A stretch of DNA of 64,000 nt from Candidatus Thermodiscus eudorianus (lineage in GTDB: Archaea; Thermoproteota; Thermoprotei_A; Sulfolobales; Acidilobaceae). The position numbers and the translations under genes are program-made. The stretch lies in contig WAOW01000004.1 of NCBI GenBank assembly GCA_015521085.1, positions 1 to 64,000 of the forward strand, in the 5' to 3' direction. The stretch's first letter is position 1; the number at the start of each line of letters is the position of its first letter. Shown piece by piece: positions 17,582-25,367 of the stretch. A model generated the notes under the pieces. That model searched no databases. It saw nothing but the letters and a program-made list of their open reading frames with translations, and was not told the origin of the DNA.

Positions 17582-17959
17582 TTAAGAATCTAAGCCCTCC
17601 CCTTCGAGCAACTCCTCTATATCAACTATGTACTCTTCCTTAACTCGTCCCGTCGAGTCGAACGCCACCCCTTCAAGCTCAAGGAGTCGTCTCTTAACGC
17701 CTACACCCCCCAGGCTATAGCCGCCCAGGCTCTTATCGCTCGCTATAACACGATGGCATGGGACAACTATCGGCTCGTCATTCAACGCCATCAGCCTCCC
17801 GGCCAGTCGCGGACTTATCCCGAGCAGACGCGCTATTGAGGCGTAGGTGGTCACACGTCCCGGTGGTATTAGCGACAACAGGGCTTTGGCCGCCTCAATA
17901 TAGTCCTCCAGCCGGGCCCTCCTAACCCTGCCATCCTCCTCTAGCACGAGGAGCGGCAA
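17582..17959 (-). CDS. ogt: Methylated-DNA--protein-cysteine methyltransferase
   Basis: A 125-aa O6-alkylguanine repair protein. The acceptor Cys68 lies in VVPCHRVI, preceded by the DNA-recognition helix (YASIARLLGISPRLAGRLM). Only the alkyltransferase domain plus a short N-terminus is present, shorter than the ~165-170 residues common in archaea, but no key residue is missing. TTG start at 17959. Six bp separate it from the LSm gene downstream. Confidence 0.92.
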   Translation of the reverse strand: MPLLVLEEDGRVRRARLEDYIEAAKALLSLIPPGRVTTYASIARLLGISPRLAGRLMALNDEPIVVPCHRVIASDKSLGGYSLGGVGVKRRLLELEGVAFDSTGRVKEEYIVDIEELLEGEGLDS

Positions 17960-17984
17960 AAACCGGCACCTGGGTCATCCCGGG

Positions 17985-18434
17985 TTATATGGGCTTAACC
18001 GGCTGCTCGGCTCCGCAAGCCTCGCAGACAAGCACCCAGGTCCTGCCCCTCTTCTCAAGCCTGGTATCGACGCTCCCGCAGGTCGGGCATTTCACATAGT
18101 TCTTTAGGAAGAGGTCGAGGAATTTCGCCAGCACTTTCCTGGAGACCTTGACGTTGAGCACGAGCTGGCCGCTGTTGGGGTCGTAGGATCCAGCCGCGGC
18201 TAGCTCCTTCTGGAGGTATCTAGCCACTATTTGCGGGTCGCGTTTTAGCCTCATCGAGATCTCGCGGAAATTCTGTATTATGGTCTGGGAGCCTATCCTG
18301 AGCACCTGTAGCTCTGGAAGCCTATACTCTGCTGAGCCGCTCTTCGGTGGCACCTTCTGGTAGAGCCTCTCCAGTAGCCACTCGTAGTCCTTTAACTTCT
18401 CCGCCTCTGCCTTCTCCACCGTAGCATCCCTCAT
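17985..18434 (-). CDS. eif2b: Translation initiation factor aIF2 subunit beta
   Basis: A 149-aa aIF2-beta: an N-terminal helix binding the gamma subunit, a central alpha-beta domain (GSQTIIQNFREI, PQIVARYLQKEL) and a C-terminal zinc ribbon with CPTCGS and CEACGA. It is part of the trimer delivering initiator tRNA. A TATA element at 18454-18464 is 26 bp before the ATG, predicting a leaderless mRNA. Confidence 0.95.
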   Translation of the reverse strand: MRDATVEKAEAEKLKDYEWLLERLYQKVPPKSGSAEYRLPELQVLRIGSQTIIQNFREISMRLKRDPQIVARYLQKELAAAGSYDPNSGQLVLNVKVSRKVLAKFLDLFLKNYVKCPTCGSVDTRLEKRGRTWVLVCEACGAEQPVKPI

Positions 18435-18453
18435 GGGTCCTGTTGCGAGTGGA

Positions 18454-18495
18454 GGCTATTAAGGTGGCGGCTCGACTGTACTAGTAGATATATTG
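18454..18495. promoter_or_regulatory. Divergent TATA pair for aIF2-beta and MtaB
   Basis: CCTTAATAGCC on the minus strand (18454-18464) and TAGATATATTG on the plus strand (18485-18495) each lie about 26 bp from the respective ATG codons (18434 and 18516). Both mRNAs are predicted to be leaderless. Confidence 0.5.
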
Positions 18496-18515
18496 TCTCG
18501 GCTAGTGACCTGGCT

Positions 18516-19826
18516 ATGGGAAAGGGAGTGACTGGAAGATACTATATCGAAACGTATGGATGCGCCCTTGCCCAATTCGAGGCCAGGGCTATGATGGAGT
18601 TGTTAGAGAAGGACGGCTATAGACGTGTTCCACGCCCCGAGGAGGCAGACGTCATAGTTGTGAATACATGTGCTGTCAGGCTCGACACCGAGCAGCGCAT
18701 AGCTGAGAGGCTTGAGAAACTCTACAGGAAGCTACCCAGTAAGAGGTACGTTGTAGCCGGGTGCCTGGCTAAGGCTAGGCCAGGCCTCATCAGGAGGATA
18801 ATCCCGAAGGCGAGCCTACTCTCGCCCCAGGCAGTAGATAGGGTCGTCGAGGCAGCCCGGTCGGGAGTCCCCCGCTTGTTCTTGGACGGTAGCAGGAATA
18901 CCCGGTGGATGCCCGCTAGCCTAGTCGACAGGGATAGAGGCCTCGTCGCGTCTATAATGATCCAGGAGGGATGCCTGAACAATTGCAGTTATTGTATAAC
19001 TAAGCTAGCTAGGGGCGGTCCGAAGAGTTATCCTCCAAGGGTTGTAGTTGACGCGGTTAAGAGGGCCGTGGAACAGGGAGCGGTGGAGATACGCCTGACG
19101 GGAACCGATACAGCTGCTTACGGAGTTGACCTCCCGGGCAGGCCTACGTTAGCCGACCTGGTCTGGAGTATCTTGGAGAAGGTCGAGGGCGAATACATGT
19201 TGAGGATAGGTATGATGACGCCGGAGATGGCGATGGAGCTCTCTCGTGACCTGATTGAGGCCTATAGGAGCGCTAGGGTATACAAGTTCTTCCACATACC
19301 CGTCCAGTCCGGCGATGACAGGGTTCTGGGCATTATGGGGAGAAGGTATACTGTAGACGAGTTCAAGGGGCTCCACGCCTTCATAAAACACAACTACCCG
19401 GACTCCATGTTCGCGACCGACATCATAGTCGGCCACCCGGGCGAGGACGATGAAGCTTTCCTAAACACTGTTAGGCTCGTTGAAGAGCTAAGATTCGAGC
19501 GAGTACACCTGGCGCAGTACAGCATAAGGCCACATACCAGAGCCGCCTCCATGAGACAGGTGTCAGATGGCGTGAAGAAACAACGGTCGAAAATCCTCTC
19601 AAAGATAGTAGAAGAGATAACGCTGGATATCCACAGGAGGTACATAGGATCAAGGCACAACGCGTTAATCACAGAGATCGGGTGGAGGAGGAACGCGTTA
19701 ACCGCGCGATTAGACAACTACTTCCCAGTGGTCCTGATAGGCGGGCACGCAGTGTTGGGTGAGAGGGTTATCGTCGAGATTAGGGATGCAACCTACTTTG
19801 ACCTCAGAGGAGTCGTCGTGGAGTAG
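18516..19826 (+). CDS. tRNA-t6A37 methylthiotransferase (MtaB/CDKAL1 type)
   Basis: A 436-aa radical SAM methylthiotransferase making ms2t6A at tRNA position 37. The N-terminal UPF0004 domain has TYGCALAQFEA and VVNTCAVR and CLAKARP cysteines; the radical SAM cluster CLNNCSYC lies near residue 150; a C-terminal TRAM-like beta domain follows after about 370. The archaeal/eukaryotic CDKAL1 branch is favoured by the YIETYGCA start. Cytoplasmic tRNA modification. Confidence 0.93.
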   Translation: MGKGVTGRYYIETYGCALAQFEARAMMELLEKDGYRRVPRPEEADVIVVNTCAVRLDTEQRIAERLEKLYRKLPSKRYVVAGCLAKARPGLIRRIIPKASLLSPQAVDRVVEAARSGVPRLFLDGSRNTRWMPASLVDRDRGLVASIMIQEGCLNNCSYCITKLARGGPKSYPPRVVVDAVKRAVEQGAVEIRLTGTDTAAYGVDLPGRPTLADLVWSILEKVEGEYMLRIGMMTPEMAMELSRDLIEAYRSARVYKFFHIPVQSGDDRVLGIMGRRYTVDEFKGLHAFIKHNYPDSMFATDIIVGHPGEDDEAFLNTVRLVEELRFERVHLAQYSIRPHTRAASMRQVSDGVKKQRSKILSKIVEEITLDIHRRYIGSRHNALITEIGWRRNALTARLDNYFPVVLIGGHAVLGERVIVEIRDATYFDLRGVVVE

Positions 19827-19863
19827 GAAACACCCGGGGTTTAATTTGCGTGGAGTGGCCTGG

Positions 19864-20055
19864 TTATTCTTCCTCTTCTTCCCAGAACTCTTCCTCTTCC
19901 TCCTCCCACTCCTCTTCGTCCTCGAACTCTTCTTCCCACTCCTCGTCTATATCTTCTTCCTCTTCCCATTCTTCCTCTTCTTCCCAGAACTCCTCTTCTT
20001 CCTCCTCCCATATCGGCGTTATCATGGTTGAGGCACCCCGTCGATTTCCCCTCAT
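19864..20055 (-). CDS. Tiny Glu/Trp repeat protein
   Basis: A 53- or 63-residue protein made almost only of glutamate broken by Trp, Phe and a few Asp: the ends carry near-identical units of the type WEEEEEEFWEEEEE. I know no family for it. Two starts are possible: ATG 20055 fits a leaderless transcript from a TATA box at 20073-20085, while ATG 20025 follows a GGGGTG site. The mature chain would be extremely acidic and probably unfolded or a charged helix. Nucleic-acid mimicry, metal or cation binding, or chaperoning of a basic partner are guesses only. The coding DNA is a long pyrimidine tract on the plus strand. Confidence 0.6.
   Translation of the reverse strand: MRGNRRGASTMITPIWEEEEEEFWEEEEEWEEEEDIDEEWEEEFEDEEEWEEEEEEFWEEEEE
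19867..20010. repeat. Polypyrimidine tract with terminal 42-bp direct repeats
   Basis: The plus strand is almost pure C and T over ~144 bp. The unit at 19867-19908 recurs at 19969-20010 with 40 of 42 bases identical. Such homopurine-homopyrimidine DNA can form triplexes and is prone to length change by slippage. Confidence 0.8.
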
Positions 20056-20072
20056 CTACGTTTGTCTGGGAG

Positions 20073-20085
20073 GGTATTAAAGGTT
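20073..20085. promoter_or_regulatory. TATA box upstream of the Glu/Trp gene
   Basis: The minus strand reads CTTTAATACCC about 26 bp before ATG 20055 of the Glu/Trp repeat gene. The same AT-rich stretch is only ~15 bp before the divergent methyltransferase ATG, too close for a TATA box on that side. Confidence 0.4.
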
Positions 20086-20091
20086 CAAGCG

Positions 20092-21015
20092 ATGAACGAC
20101 TATAATGGGATAATCGTTGGGGTCGGGGGCAACTTGTACCTAGAGTTATACGAGTACGCGCCTATACACGTCCCGGTACTAGATAAACAGCTAGCGGAAA
20201 AGATAATGAACGCATCCAGTCGTAACATAACCTATAAGATGGGTTACGCCGAAGTATCCGTAGCCAGGATAGACCGCGAGATACTACAGTTCCAGGTTAT
20301 GGGTAAGGTCTACGAGCTTTCGGTAGACGTGCTAAAGGGGATCCGCGGGGGAGACAAGCTCTACGCGGTACTCGGAGACGGGAAGCTAGTGCCGTTGGAG
20401 GTCAGAGGTAGCAGTTACTATAAACTATACCCGACGTCTCCATCGACACCGCCAACACTTGAAATAGACGGGATACACATGCACAGGATAACTGGCTCGG
20501 ACCCCCACAGAGACACTCTAGCGAAGATCAACGCCGCTAGGATACGGCGCGGGTCCAGGGTCCTAGATACCTGCATGGGTCTCGGCTACACGGCGATATA
20601 CTCGTTAGACTCTGGGGCAAGCCTAGTGGTGTCGTTCGAGGTGAGTGAGGAGGTACTCCTTCTAGCCGAGTACAACCCGTGGAGCTGGAGGCTGTCCGAT
20701 GCCAGGATAACTATACTACATAATGATGTAACCGAGGCCATACACTACCTCCCCGAAGGGTACTTCGACAGGGTTATCCATGACCCTCCTCGCCTAACGT
20801 CCTCCACAGGAGACCTCTATTCGAGGAGATTCTACGGGGAGCTCTACAGGGTTATGAAGCCCGGGGGTATCCTCTTCCATTACACGGGAGAGCCTGGCAA
20901 GCTGAGGAGGATCAATCTACCGGGCAGAGTTGCGTCGAGGCTCAAGGAGACAGGGTTTATAGTGAAATATTATGATGGGAGGGCTAGAGGGGTGGTGGCG
21001 GTTAGACCGCGTTAA
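20092..21015 (+). CDS. SAM-dependent methyltransferase with N-terminal beta domain
   Basis: About 307 aa. Residues 1-135 form a beta-rich N-terminal region; from about 150 a Rossmann methyltransferase follows with VLDTCMGLGYTAIYSL (SAM loop), VVSFEVSEEVL and the catalytic-type IHDPPRLTS. A DPP motif of this kind is common in enzymes methylating amino groups of bases, so a nucleic acid substrate is plausible, but spermidine-synthase-like folds also match. Start ATG 20092; TTG 20062 is upstream in frame. Confidence 0.75.
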   Translation: MNDYNGIIVGVGGNLYLELYEYAPIHVPVLDKQLAEKIMNASSRNITYKMGYAEVSVARIDREILQFQVMGKVYELSVDVLKGIRGGDKLYAVLGDGKLVPLEVRGSSYYKLYPTSPSTPPTLEIDGIHMHRITGSDPHRDTLAKINAARIRRGSRVLDTCMGLGYTAIYSLDSGASLVVSFEVSEEVLLLAEYNPWSWRLSDARITILHNDVTEAIHYLPEGYFDRVIHDPPRLTSSTGDLYSRRFYGELYRVMKPGGILFHYTGEPGKLRRINLPGRVASRLKETGFIVKYYDGRARGVVAVRPR

Positions 21016-22162
21016 ACCTCTTGCGCCAGTTCTCTAGGGCCTTTAGGTTCTCGGGGTCGACGCTAGGCTTCCTCTTCCTGATAACATCCCTGAAGTCGTC
21101 CATCGTTACGGGCCTTGGACTGTCGCTGTCGCTTCCGTTCTTGAAGAACTCTTTCACGGTCCTCATGTAGGCATCGAATACTATGTCTTTGATGTCGCTT
21201 CCATTATAGCCTTCGAGCATATCGGCCAGCTCGTCTAGATCAACGTCCGGGGCAAGCTTTATCTTCGAGGTCAACATCTCCAGGAGTCTCTTCCTGGCCC
21301 TCCTGTCCGGTAGGGGCACGTATATCCTCTTCTGGAACCTCCTTATGAAGGCTTCATCCAGCTTCCAGGGCTTGTTAGTGGCGCCGATCACATAGATGTG
21401 CAGTTTCTTGCCCTTATCCAGGAGCCCGTCCATCTCTTTGAGGAAGTGGTTCCTAACCCTGACCTCGCCTCCGACCTCGCTGGAGTGAACGCCGAAGAGA
21501 TCGTCGATCTCGTCTATGAATATTATGACCGGGATCCCCTGCTCCGCGCGCCTCCTAGCATAGTCGAATAACCTCTTCACATTCTTCTCTCCCTCCCCAA
21601 GCCACTTACTCATTATATTGGCTGCACTAACGTAGAGGAACTCGCCGTTCACTTCATTAGCCACAGCGGCTCCCAACATAGTCTTCCCGGTTCCGGGAGG
21701 CCCGTAGAGCAGTATTCCCCGGGGCCACTCTATGGGGAACAGGTCGGGCCTCTTTATCGGGTAGATTATGGCCTCCCTTATAGCCTCCTTCGCATCGTCG
21801 AGCCCGGCTATGTCGTCGAAGGTTATATTGGGCTTCTCCTTGAGGACGAACTCTGGTGGAACATCGCTTTTACCCTCGCCCTGTATTTCAACCCTGTACT
21901 CCTCGTCGGGCCCATTAGCGGGGAGCAGCTTCCCCTCAAGATGCTTTATCTTGGCCTTGTACTGCTTCAGGCTCTTCATGTAGAGGCTTATCAACGGGTG
22001 GTCTGGATAGTTGCGTATAAGGTTCTCAAGTATCTCCACAGCCTTCTTCATGTTATAGAGAGCTACCTCATAGTCTCCCCTCTTCTCGGCCTTCATAGCC
22101 GCCAGCACATGGTTCCTCACAGCCTTCTCTAGAACCTGCACCCCTCTGCTGATCACCGCCAC
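21002..22162 (-). CDS. cdvC: Cell division AAA ATPase CdvC (Vps4 homologue)
   Basis: A 386-aa Vps4-type ATPase that remodels ESCRT-III polymers at division. The N-terminal MIT three-helix domain (about 5-80) binds CdvB; Walker A GPPGTGKT is at 154-161, Walker B IIFIDEID near 214-221, and the arginine-finger region FIRRFQKRIYV follows. It lies downstream of cdvB on the same strand, separated by 31 bp. The 3' end overlaps the methyltransferase gene by 14 bp. Confidence 0.95.
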   Translation of the reverse strand: MAVISRGVQVLEKAVRNHVLAAMKAEKRGDYEVALYNMKKAVEILENLIRNYPDHPLISLYMKSLKQYKAKIKHLEGKLLPANGPDEEYRVEIQGEGKSDVPPEFVLKEKPNITFDDIAGLDDAKEAIREAIIYPIKRPDLFPIEWPRGILLYGPPGTGKTMLGAAVANEVNGEFLYVSAANIMSKWLGEGEKNVKRLFDYARRRAEQGIPVIIFIDEIDDLFGVHSSEVGGEVRVRNHFLKEMDGLLDKGKKLHIYVIGATNKPWKLDEAFIRRFQKRIYVPLPDRRARKRLLEMLTSKIKLAPDVDLDELADMLEGYNGSDIKDIVFDAYMRTVKEFFKNGSDSDSPRPVTMDDFRDVIRKRKPSVDPENLKALENWRKRFNAV

Positions 22163-22193
22163 ACACCCCTCGGGTGAGGATGGGGCCCGGGTG

Positions 22194-23018
22194 TTACGCC
22201 GGCAGGCTCTCCCCGCCGGCGGGGCTCTTCGAGGTGATCCTTATGACGCCCTTCTGTTCCAGCCTGTAGAGCACTTCCTTGACCACTCGCGTTGACACGC
22301 CGAGCTCAGCGGCGGCCTTCCTCACATTGAGGACGCCGCCATTCCTCCTAAGATACGCTAGCAGCTTCTCCTCTAGCACCTCGTAGTCGACGACTATCGA
22401 CTCTGGTATGGATGGGGCCAGGTTCTTAGCCTCCCTCTCAGCCTCCTCGAAGGCGCTTGCCAGTAGCCTCTTAACCTCTGGGTCCAGCTCGGCTATGCTG
22501 TTTGGAACAGGCATGCTCTCAGAGAGTATAGTTGACTGTGATATCACTGATTGCGCTGCATTGGCGAACTGGGCGAACACGGCTGTCAGCTCTGGGGAGT
22601 CATACATGTATGACTCCATGTTCTTCAACACTAGGTTTACTGTTGCAAATATCTTCGCTGTCTCTGTGAAGTCTCTTGTCGTCCTTATCCTTGATATGGC
22701 TGCTTCTAGCAACTTTATATAGGCTATGAGTATCTTTAGATGCCTCTTCTTAACTACGAGCTCGGCTGCGATGATCTCAGCGGTGTCCTTGTCATTCTTC
22801 TTTATGGACTCGTAGAGTTTGCCATGGAGATTGTTTATCTCGTCGGTGATCCTATAGTAGACTTCCTTTGCCTTATCCCTCGCGATCGAGAGCTGGGCTA
22901 GGACGTCGTCGAAGTCATAGTCGAACTCTTCACCGGGAACACCAGCTACGGGATCGACGCTCTCCTCGGCAGTCCAGGTAGCCCTCGCCCGTAACCTCTT
23001 TATGATGCCGAACACCAA
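22194..23018 (-). CDS. cdvB: ESCRT-III-like cell division protein CdvB
   Basis: A 274-aa ESCRT-III (Snf7-type) protein that polymerises at midcell. A basic N-terminus (MVFGIIKRLRARATW) leads into the long alpha1-alpha2 hairpin and further helices (about 35-190), then a C-terminal winged helix (about 205-265: LLAYLRRNGGVLNVRKAAAELGVS) that binds CdvA in relatives. TTG 23018 follows an ACGGGGTG site; GTG 23015 is equally possible. No cdvA precedes it here: the next gene upstream is 5S rRNA. Confidence 0.95.
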   Translation of the reverse strand: MVFGIIKRLRARATWTAEESVDPVAGVPGEEFDYDFDDVLAQLSIARDKAKEVYYRITDEINNLHGKLYESIKKNDKDTAEIIAAELVVKKRHLKILIAYIKLLEAAISRIRTTRDFTETAKIFATVNLVLKNMESYMYDSPELTAVFAQFANAAQSVISQSTILSESMPVPNSIAELDPEVKRLLASAFEEAEREAKNLAPSIPESIVVDYEVLEEKLLAYLRRNGGVLNVRKAAAELGVSTRVVKEVLYRLEQKGVIRITSKSPAGGESLPA

Positions 23019-23130
23019 CTATAGCACCCCGTTGCACCAGCTCCAACACTATAACTATTGCCCGGGGGATTGTATCAGAGATAGAACCCGGTATCACTGG
23101 GAGACTACCCGGCATCCGGGCCCAGTAAAA

Positions 23131-23139
23131 CTTAAAACC
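23131..23139 (+). promoter_or_regulatory. TATA box of the 5S rRNA gene
   Basis: CTTAAAACC preceded by an A-rich BRE-like stretch is centred about 27 bp before the first base of the 5S helix I. The position matches a standard archaeal promoter. Confidence 0.65.
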
Positions 23140-23162
23140 TGGAATCCACTAGCAGATTCAAA

Positions 23163-23290
23163 TGCCCGGCCCGGCCATAGCGGTCGGGAAACACCCGGAC
23201 TCATATCGAACCCGGCAGTTAAGCCGGCCGCGTTGGGGGATCCAGTGGGGTCCGAGAGGCCCCGCAGGGCCCCCAAGCCGGGACCGGGCA
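23163..23290 (+). rRNA. rrf: 5S ribosomal RNA
   Basis: About 128 nt with unmistakable archaeal 5S features. The ends TGCCCGG and CCGGGCA pair as helix I; the internal core contains AACACCCGGACTC and ATCGAACCCGG followed by AGTTAAGCC, the universally conserved loop A/B and helix III sequences. The gene stands alone with its own promoter, as is usual in crenarchaea. Boundaries are from helix I pairing and could shift by one or two bases. Confidence 0.95.
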
Positions 23291-23434
23291 TTACACTCCT
23301 CAACAGACACGTCTACAAGCCCTCCGGTATCCGAAATCTATCCTGGAGTTAGGACCTCGTTTCTTGATACGTATGACGGAGCCCCGCCTCATTCCAACCG
23401 CTCCACGCGGGCGTCGGCGGGGAGGAGGTCCCCG

Positions 23435-24793
23435 TCACGTATCCCATTGTTTAGGTGGACGGTTAAATCCTGTCTCTCCGCTGGATTCTATTATGCTAGA
23501 GTATGTTATGTAGGCTAGTGGAACGGTTAGGGCTGTCAGTGTTAGTATGCGGCGTAGGTATGGTTTCTCCTCGTGGAGGATCCGTTTGGGCGTGTTTAGC
23601 TCTTCTACAGGTATATCTAGTTTTTCCGGCTCGCTGACATGGAGTCTTGCTTTCCCGCGAGTTGTATCGCCTGGGAGATACTTCATTTTTACGTGTATGA
23701 TGCTTGGATCGTTGCCAGTGTGTTTGGCGACGAAGACAGTATTCCACTCGCTTATTATGCCAGTATTGTCTGAGAGGGCTTTCAGTATTGAGATGTATCT
23801 CTGGGAGCCGTTGTATGTTATCCCCACTATGTCGATTCCACGGGTTTCGTCTGATGTTGCGTAGAGGAATGAGTACATGTATGAGGAGAAGAGCTCTATA
23901 TTAGTCGCTTTATCGCTGGGTTCTATCTCTACGATTTGCATCCATGATGCAGGGGGTCTGACGAGGGCGACAACCCTGTCCTTGTCTTGTATGACCACTT
24001 CTATTAGGGTCTCGCCCGTGGAGTTGTATTTGATCCTGTAGAGATCCAGTGTCTCTGGGATGTATATTGCTCCGATGTTGCCGTTCGACCCTAGGATGTA
24101 TAGTCTGTCCGTGTATATTATCTTATTTATGCTTATATTCATGTATTGTGGTATTATTATAGATTTGATGATTCGTCCATCGCTGAGCCTCACCAAGGAT
24201 ATTTCCTGTATATTATCCTTATTTAATGCAATATAGAGTTTATCGCCGGAGGCTGTTTCACTAATCAAGCTCCCCTCAAGGCGGAACACATACCTTACAC
24301 TAGGTTTATCCCCCATGGTTATACCGGCTATAGTAGTATAATCATTTGATGATAATATAACAGCTAGTACGTCTCCACATATTATACGCGACCCAGTCGA
24401 CCCGGCCGGCTCTAGCTGGAGCATCCAGGCTCCACGCGAAACAACGTCATATTTTATTACTTTATTCTGACTAGTCAATATATAAACATAGTTGCCACGC
24501 GTACACGCGTCTCTAGGTTCACCAAACCCCTTCAACGAGATAAACACGGTCCGACCAGCAGACTCTACTAACACGCCTACTCCTCTACTAGTGCTGATTC
24601 TAGCCACCAAAACACCACTTGAGGAATTATACTCCAGGACTCTCATTATACCCGAGTAGCCCTCTGGCAGGGGCCCGATTAACGATAGCTCGTAGCTCGG
24701 TTGACGAGGTATCGAGAAGATCGAGGTCGCCATTATCATTAACAAGGCGTATAGCACTATGATGGCGTAGAGCCTGGCTCTAGGGATACCCAT
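23435..24793 (-). CDS. Membrane-anchored extracellular repeat protein, unknown
   Basis: A 452-aa protein I cannot assign. It starts with a signal-anchor helix (LYAIIVLYALLMIMATSIFSI, about 8-28) and has a second hydrophobic helix near 410-430 (LTALTVPLAYITY). Between them are repeated beta-strand blocks with patterns such as DKLYIALNKDN, DRLYILGSNGN and GNYVYILTSQN, suggesting a beta-propeller outside the cell. Several NxS/T sites are present. The DNA, especially around 24100-24370, is visibly more A+T-rich than its neighbours. It ends a minus-strand run argS, MgtE-like, 24800 gene, this gene. Confidence 0.7.
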   Translation of the reverse strand: MGIPRARLYAIIVLYALLMIMATSIFSIPRQPSYELSLIGPLPEGYSGIMRVLEYNSSSGVLVARISTSRGVGVLVESAGRTVFISLKGFGEPRDACTRGNYVYILTSQNKVIKYDVVSRGAWMLQLEPAGSTGSRIICGDVLAVILSSNDYTTIAGITMGDKPSVRYVFRLEGSLISETASGDKLYIALNKDNIQEISLVRLSDGRIIKSIIIPQYMNISINKIIYTDRLYILGSNGNIGAIYIPETLDLYRIKYNSTGETLIEVVIQDKDRVVALVRPPASWMQIVEIEPSDKATNIELFSSYMYSFLYATSDETRGIDIVGITYNGSQRYISILKALSDNTGIISEWNTVFVAKHTGNDPSIIHVKMKYLPGDTTRGKARLHVSEPEKLDIPVEELNTPKRILHEEKPYLRRILTLTALTVPLAYITYSSIIESSGETGFNRPPKQWDT

Positions 24794-24799
24794 CTCTCT

Positions 24800-25345
24800 T
24801 CAGCCCTTTTCCAGGTTCTCCGGGTTCCTGGAGTACACCACCCTCCCGCTCCCACGAACCACTCTACCCGGGTCAGCGGTCAAGGTTTCGAGCCTTCCCG
24901 TGTACTCGTTGACCCCGTCTTTACTTATGAGTTTCCCCCCAAGCATCTTGAAACAATAATAGTCGAGGGGAGTCAGAACCCCGATCTTCTTACCCTGCGG
25001 ATCATGGTCTTGCAGGGCTATCCTATAGTACATTGATGTGGCGTAGTTGTAGCAGTAGAGCTCGCCGTCCTTCTTGCATAGGAAGGAGTGCTTTCTGGGC
25101 CAGTATGTCACGTTACCGCCGCATATGTCCGTTAGCTTTTCGACCCCACGGATCTTGGGTTGGGCCGAGTAGAACCAGTAAGCCAGAGCCACTATAATAC
25201 TTAATATAACCATGAAAATGCCAATGTACAATCCGGAGCGGCCTGGGAGCAACTCCAACGCCACAACGAAAGCTATACCTCCCGACATCATAATCATCAG
25301 GAGCCATATCCTCTGCATAACCATGAATAGCCTAAGTGTAGCCAT
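24800..25345 (-). CDS. Two-helix membrane protein, unknown
   Basis: A 181-aa protein with two transmembrane helices near the N-terminus (about 13-32 and 38-60) and a soluble domain of about 115 residues with four cysteines (ICGGN, FLCKK, LYCYN, YYCFK). No family recognised. It lies 6 bp before the membrane-anchored repeat protein and 22 bp after the transporter gene, so it is probably co-transcribed. The two unknown proteins may form one envelope complex. Confidence 0.7.
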   Translation of the reverse strand: MATLRLFMVMQRIWLLMIMMSGGIAFVVALELLPGRSGLYIGIFMVILSIIVALAYWFYSAQPKIRGVEKLTDICGGNVTYWPRKHSFLCKKDGELYCYNYATSMYYRIALQDHDPQGKKIGVLTPLDYYCFKMLGGKLISKDGVNEYTGRLETLTADPGRVVRGSGRVVYSRNPENLEKG

Positions 25346-25367
25346 CGCGGATCCCCCTAGAGCCTCT

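Noticed and set aside
19850-20080. Serine-rich open frame opposite the Glu/Trp gene
   Set aside because: It is the mirror of the GAA/GAG repeats, has no ribosome site or promoter, and overlaps the stop of mtaB's transcript; the minus-strand reading has the better signals.
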